Shown here: one piece after another, positions 7,148 to 9,199 of the stretch
Position numbering within the stretch: position 1 is the first letter of the stretch
Layout: each line of letters begins with the position of its first letter
Assembly: GCA_028724485.1 (NCBI GenBank)
Contig: JAQYCY010000111.1
Location: 1 to 9,199, forward strand
Reading direction: 5' to 3'
Length of the DNA: 9,199 bases
From: CAG-917 sp028724485
Lineage (GTDB): Bacteria > Bacillota > Clostridia > Christensenellales > CAG-917
Program-made: the position numbers and the translations under genes
Notes under the pieces: model-generated
Database searches by the model: none
Told to the model about the DNA's origin: nothing
Seen by the model: the letters and a program-made list of their open reading frames with translations, nothing else

Positions 7148-7480
7148 TCAGTATCCCAAAAACCTGACGCCTGCGTGTAATACGTCTTCAACCTGTTCGC
7201 TTTTAAGGCTGTAATAAACGACCTTGCCTACTCTCCTATCGCTTACTACGCCTTGAAGTTTCAACAATTTGAGCTGATGAGAGCAAGTTGTTTGATTCAG
7301 CGAAAGCATAGTCGATAAATCGCTTACGCACATTTCCGAAATGGACAATGCGCACAATATCTTTGCTCTTGTCACGTCCGAAAAAACGGAAAAGAATTGA
7401 GCTAACTCGTTTAAGGTTGAATTCTTTGGCACATAACAGTTAATTTTTTCTTGTGTAGCTGTATCCAATAAAATATCCAT
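7148..7480 (-). CDS. ArsR/SmtB-family winged-helix transcriptional repressor
   Basis: ArsR-family proteins are small dimeric repressors that leave DNA when a metal, metalloid or redox signal binds. The 110-residue protein has the typical fold order: FSVFSDVTRAKIL (31-42), EMCVSDL (49-55), then the recognition helix TTCSHQLKLL (64-73) and the wing VGKVVYYSL (84-92). The family's usual metal ligands are mostly absent. The alpha-3 CVC motif reads CVS (Cys51, Ser53), and the Asp/His ligands of the alpha-5 site found in SmtB and CzrA are missing. Other cysteines are 15, 43 and 66. The ATG at 7480 was chosen because GGAGG precedes it by 5 bases; the longer in-frame extension to 7573 runs through the promoter. 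It has its own promoter and terminator, so it is probably monocistronic. It probably represses itself and the divergent small gene through the palindrome at 7523-7543. The inducer is unknown. Confidence 0.9.
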   Translation of the reverse strand: MDILLDTATQEKINCYVPKNSTLNELAQFFSVFSDVTRAKILCALSISEMCVSDLSTMLSLNQTTCSHQLKLLKLQGVVSDRRVGKVVYYSLKSEQVEDVLHAGVRFLGY

Positions 7481-7499
7481 AACAGCCTCCACTAACGAT

Positions 7500-7528
7500 A
7501 TTGTAAAATACAAAAAAAAATCCGACAA
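7500..7528 (-). promoter_or_regulatory. Promoter of the arsR-family gene
   Basis: On the minus strand, TTGTCG (7528-7523) and TACAAT (7505-7500, 5 of 6 consensus) are separated by exactly 17 bases; the spacer contains a run of nine T. The expected start near 7493 gives a short leader of about 13 bases that just includes the GGAGG ribosome site. The -35 box is one arm of the palindrome 7523-7543. Confidence 0.6.
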
Positions 7529-7543
7529 GCATGAACTTTGTCG
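7512..7543 (-). terminator. Possible leftward terminator made by the same palindrome
   Basis: Read leftward, the CGACAA/TTGTCG stem (6 pairs, loop of 9) is followed two bases later by nine T (7520-7512). This has the shape of an intrinsic terminator and could stop transcripts coming from the membrane-protein gene. The stem is short for that role, and the operator reading explains the geometry better; both may be true. Confidence 0.35.
7523..7543. promoter_or_regulatory. Shared operator candidate between the divergent promoters
   Basis: CGACAA (7523-7528), 9 bases, TTGTCG (7538-7543). Each arm is the -35 box of one of the two opposed promoters, both with 17-base spacers, so a dimer bound here would cover both -35 elements. 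ArsR-family repressors typically bind inverted repeats in their own promoter, so ArsR is the natural candidate ligand. Binding is inferred, not shown. Confidence 0.55.
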
Positions 7544-7566
7544 AATTGTTTCGCATAACATAGAAT
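7538..7566 (+). promoter_or_regulatory. Promoter of the small hydrophobic protein gene
   Basis: TTGTCG (7538-7543) and TAGAAT (7561-7566, 5 of 6 consensus) are separated by 17 bases. The expected start near 7573 leaves about 14 bases of leader with the AAGG ribosome site before the ATG at 7588. It mirrors the arsR promoter across the palindrome. Confidence 0.6.
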
Positions 7567-7587
7567 AAAGCAAAAAAAGGTGAATTT

Positions 7588-7749
7588 ATGTTTAACGATA
7601 ATTGGTTTTTATTCATTCTTATAGTATTGCTGATGTTCTCGGACGACGGTGAATTGAACGAAGTCGAAACGTCGGTCATACTTGCGATTTGCCTTGTTTT
7701 GGCTTGCAAAAATCCTGCATGTTCGGGCTCTTCGCAAACCACGACTTAA
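7588..7749 (+). CDS. Small hydrophobic (probably membrane) protein, divergent from the arsR-family gene
   Basis: A 53-residue protein not matched to a known family. It begins MFNDNWFLFILIVLLMF, giving a first hydrophobic stretch at 6-17. An acidic link (18-28, with four Glu/Asp in DDGELNEVE and more) follows, then a second hydrophobic stretch VILAICLVLAC (30-40) and a polar tail ending SQTTT. The three cysteines are evenly spaced at 35, 40 and 45. The LVLAC run resembles a lipobox, but the acidic link and the Leu at -2 argue against a lipoprotein. Support for being real: AAGG precedes the ATG by 7 bases, a well-formed promoter precedes that, and it is the only rightward gene, fitting neatly between two leftward genes. 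Short proteins with a similar Asn-Trp-hydrophobic start are common in Clostridia, but none has a function I can name. Shared control with ArsR suggests a role in the same stress response. Confidence 0.65.
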   Translation: MFNDNWFLFILIVLLMFSDDGELNEVETSVILAICLVLACKNPACSGSSQTTT

Positions 7750-7780
7750 CGCAACAGCGACTAACTCATTTAGCGTCAAT

Positions 7781-7794
7781 TAGCCATCGGGCTA
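7781..7794. terminator. Weak hairpin between the convergent gene ends
   Basis: TAGCC (7781-7785), ATCG, GGCTA (7790-7794) form a 5-pair stem 31 bases after the small gene's stop and overlapping the stop codon of the leftward membrane-protein gene. The following T tract is poor on either strand (TATTTG rightward). It may act as a weak rightward terminator. Confidence 0.3.
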
Positions 7795-8550
7795 TTTGTC
7801 GCCGTTTTCGTCACTGTCTTGCCCACTCTCTTTCAAAAAGTCATCGCCACCGTTTTCAGACCCGTCATCGACTGTTTCATTGCCTGTATCATTTTTAGTT
7901 GCGCCGTCTGTTCCGCCTTTTTGGTTTTTACTCGTTTCGACGTTATCGTCCGATAAGTCAAATTCAAAGTCATCGCTATCGTTATCGTCTTTATCTTTTT
8001 TGCCCTTTGGCGTATCTTTTATCGCCTTATCCATAAGCGGTTTTAAACGTGTGTAAAGCATAAGCATAAGCGTATCCAAAAGCAAAAGCGCAAGCGTTCC
8101 TACAACGGCAATAACCGCATAATTGATTTCGACGCCAAGTGACGACAGGTCGACAAAAAGCGTCTTCGAGCCAAAATACAAAGCCGCAAGGCAAGCGTTG
8201 ATATAAACTATTTTTACAGGGAAAGTGATGTACGGCTTTACGTTCTTTTCTGCCATAACCGTCGAAACGAAAGTCATAGGTCCGAAATAAATTATAAAGC
8301 CTAAAATTTGCAAAATATCGCCGACAATGGCAAACGCTAACAGGCACGACGCAATATACGCAAACGCCGCCGCCCAATAATATTTCTTACAAATAGGCGC
8401 CATCAAAACGACGGACGCCGCTATGTAAAAAGAAATCGTTCCGTATCTGACTATGACGGAAAGCCAAAGCAGCAGTAGCATAAGTCCTGCCGATATGCCT
8501 GCAACCGCAATTTCTATGGTTTGTCTTTTAAGTTTAAGTCGTTTTTTCAC
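7792..8550 (-). CDS. Multi-pass membrane protein with acidic low-complexity C-terminal tail
   Basis: This 252-residue protein is not confidently recognised. After a basic start (KKRLKLKR) there are about five or six hydrophobic segments, at roughly 14-34, 39-54, 59-76, 79-99, 110-127 and 143-166. The overall look recalls the small ECF-transporter substrate components or MreD-like proteins of Clostridia, but no diagnostic motif is seen. Residues 174-252 form a hydrophilic tail very rich in Asp, Glu, Asn, Gly, Ser and Lys, almost certainly disordered. By the positive-inside rule the basic N-terminus should be cytoplasmic; with six spans the tail would be too. The start chosen is GTG at 8550, which shares one base with the upstream stop (TAGTG); a longer reading from ATG 8619 would overlap the J-like gene by 70 bases and is less likely. 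There is no clear ribosome site, so translation is probably coupled to the upstream gene. Confidence 0.8.
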   Translation of the reverse strand: MKKRLKLKRQTIEIAVAGISAGLMLLLLWLSVIVRYGTISFYIAASVVLMAPICKKYYWAAAFAYIASCLLAFAIVGDILQILGFIIYFGPMTFVSTVMAEKNVKPYITFPVKIVYINACLAALYFGSKTLFVDLSSLGVEINYAVIAVVGTLALLLLDTLMLMLYTRLKPLMDKAIKDTPKGKKDKDDNDSDDFEFDLSDDNVETSKNQKGGTDGATKNDTGNETVDDGSENGGDDFLKESGQDSDENGDK

Positions 8551-9194
8551 TAACAGCAAGCTATAAGGTCGCCACCCATACATTCGCAACAACAGTCGGC
8601 GCACAAAAGTCCGCTGCAAATATTACAACAAGTGTTGTCCGAACCACCGTTTCTGGAATACGTCCTGTCCGGATTTGCTCCCCCTTCCGACGACGAATAG
8701 CTCTTATCGGAAACTTCGCCGTTTATGCCTTCGTCTTTTTTTGAAAGTTTTGCTTTCAGATTGCCGAGTGCTTTTGAATATTTCTCGTTAGACGGATCGA
8801 TTTCGACAGCGATTTCAAGTTGATTTTTGCATTCCGTAAACCAATTCTTATTGTAAAATACGATTGACTGCAAATAATGCCATTCTGCGTCGCGCTTTTC
8901 CATTTGGTCGAGAAGAGATTGAGCGTCGTCAAATCTTTTCTCAGTGAGAGCTTGTCTTACTTCCGCAAGCGAAGCGCTGTTTTTGTAACCTGCCGCTTCG
9001 TCTTCGAGCGATTGCAAAGCGTCGTTAAACGCAAGGTCAAGCTCTTGAAGTTTTTTTGCAGCGTCAGCCCCCGCTTCGCCCTCCAAGAACAAATCGTTTT
9101 GATACTTATCGCGTTTTTCGTGATAAGCGTTCAGTATTTCTTCACGGCTTGCCCCGTGCCTTACTCCCAATGTTACAAACGGGTCGTTTCGCAT
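8550..9194 (-). CDS. J-domain-like protein with TPR-like region and cysteine-rich C-terminus
   Basis: J-domain proteins recruit and stimulate DnaK. Residues 4-62 resemble a J domain (DPFVTLGVRHGASREEI, then AYHEKRDKY, then an ELDLAFNDAL helix), but the His-Pro-Asp triad that activates DnaK reads Gln32-Asn33-Asp34. Normal DnaK stimulation is therefore doubtful. Residues 76-147 look like TPR-type helices (RFDDAQSLLDQM, AEWHYLQSIVFYNKNW, ECKNQLEIAVEIDPSN). A Ser/Gly/Asn-rich linker (about 155-187) leads to a final 26 residues with ten cysteines (189, 190, 193, 198, 201-203, 205, 213, 214) around ADCCCECMGGDL. These are probably metal-binding, though this is not proven. The ATG at 9194 has an in-frame TAA directly before it, so the N-terminus is complete; only 5 upstream bases are visible and no ribosome site can be judged. 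It is coupled to the membrane-protein gene by a one-base overlap. Confidence 0.82.
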   Translation of the reverse strand: MRNDPFVTLGVRHGASREEILNAYHEKRDKYQNDLFLEGEAGADAAKKLQELDLAFNDALQSLEDEAAGYKNSASLAEVRQALTEKRFDDAQSLLDQMEKRDAEWHYLQSIVFYNKNWFTECKNQLEIAVEIDPSNEKYSKALGNLKAKLSKKDEGINGEVSDKSYSSSEGGANPDRTYSRNGGSDNTCCNICSGLLCADCCCECMGGDLIACC

Positions 9195-9199
9195 TTAGG

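Noticed and set aside
6970..7180. Two rightward frames of about 65 codons in the arsR-uvrC gap
   Set aside because: No ribosome site or promoter, odd composition, and they run antisense into the arsR 3' end; best seen as chance openings.
7003..7191. Leftward 62-codon frame across the arsR end
   Set aside because: It begins inside arsR in another frame, reads through the terminator hairpin, has no ribosome site and a low-complexity basic product.
7481..7573. Longer ArsR start at 7573 giving 141 residues
   Set aside because: The extra residues cover the promoter and operator region, look unlike the family, and lack a ribosome site; GGAGG stands 5 bases before the ATG at 7480.
7440..7742. Leftward 100-codon frame opposite the small gene
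   Set aside because: It crosses the divergent promoter region and overlaps arsR; it is the complement of the rightward small gene, which has the better signals.
7630..7749. Lipobox reading of LVLAC in the small protein
   Set aside because: The Leu at -2 is not typical, the region before the hydrophobic stretch is acidic, and the mature part would be only 14 residues.
7588..7749. Small protein as a toxin of a toxin-antitoxin pair
   Set aside because: Size and hydrophobicity would fit a type I toxin, but there is no antisense RNA promoter evident, and the partner looks like an ordinary ArsR repressor.

Overview
The window looks like chromosomal DNA of a Gram-positive, Clostridia-type member of the Bacillota. 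It carries HPr kinase/phosphorylase (HprK), WhiA, a type IIb-like MurB and a DnaE-type replicative polymerase, in the order uvrC-hprK-murB-PHP-whiA-dnaE. That is close to an arrangement known from many Clostridia. The exact lineage cannot be read from this stretch. No mobile element, CRISPR array, tRNA or rRNA was seen.

Positions 1-6933 form one long leftward unit. A strong-looking promoter (6905-6933) sits directly on the uvrC start codon and is followed by uvrC (6898-5099), hprK (5079-4132), murB (3980-3135), a PHP-domain phosphoesterase (3142-2366), whiA (2369-1404) and dnaE (1414 to beyond position 1). The last four genes overlap one another by 4 to 11 bases. The unit joins DNA repair, carbon-catabolite signalling, peptidoglycan precursor synthesis, a WhiA regulator and replication. 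The rapZ and yvcK genes that usually lie just before whiA in Clostridia are absent here.

Positions 7111-7587 hold a small regulatory island. An ArsR-family repressor gene (7480-7148, leftward), closed by an intrinsic terminator, lies back to back with an unlisted 53-codon gene for a tiny hydrophobic protein (7588-7749, the only rightward gene). Between them is a palindrome, CGACAA-N9-TTGTCG, whose two arms serve exactly as the -35 boxes of two opposed promoters, each with a 17-base spacer. This suggests one operator controlling both genes and is the best candidate for an undescribed system in the window.

Positions 7792-9194 hold a leftward, translationally coupled pair: a J-domain-like protein with a degenerate HPD motif and a cysteine-rich tail, followed by a multi-pass membrane protein with a long acidic low-complexity C-terminus. 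Neither has an assignable function. The layout suggests that they work together at the membrane.
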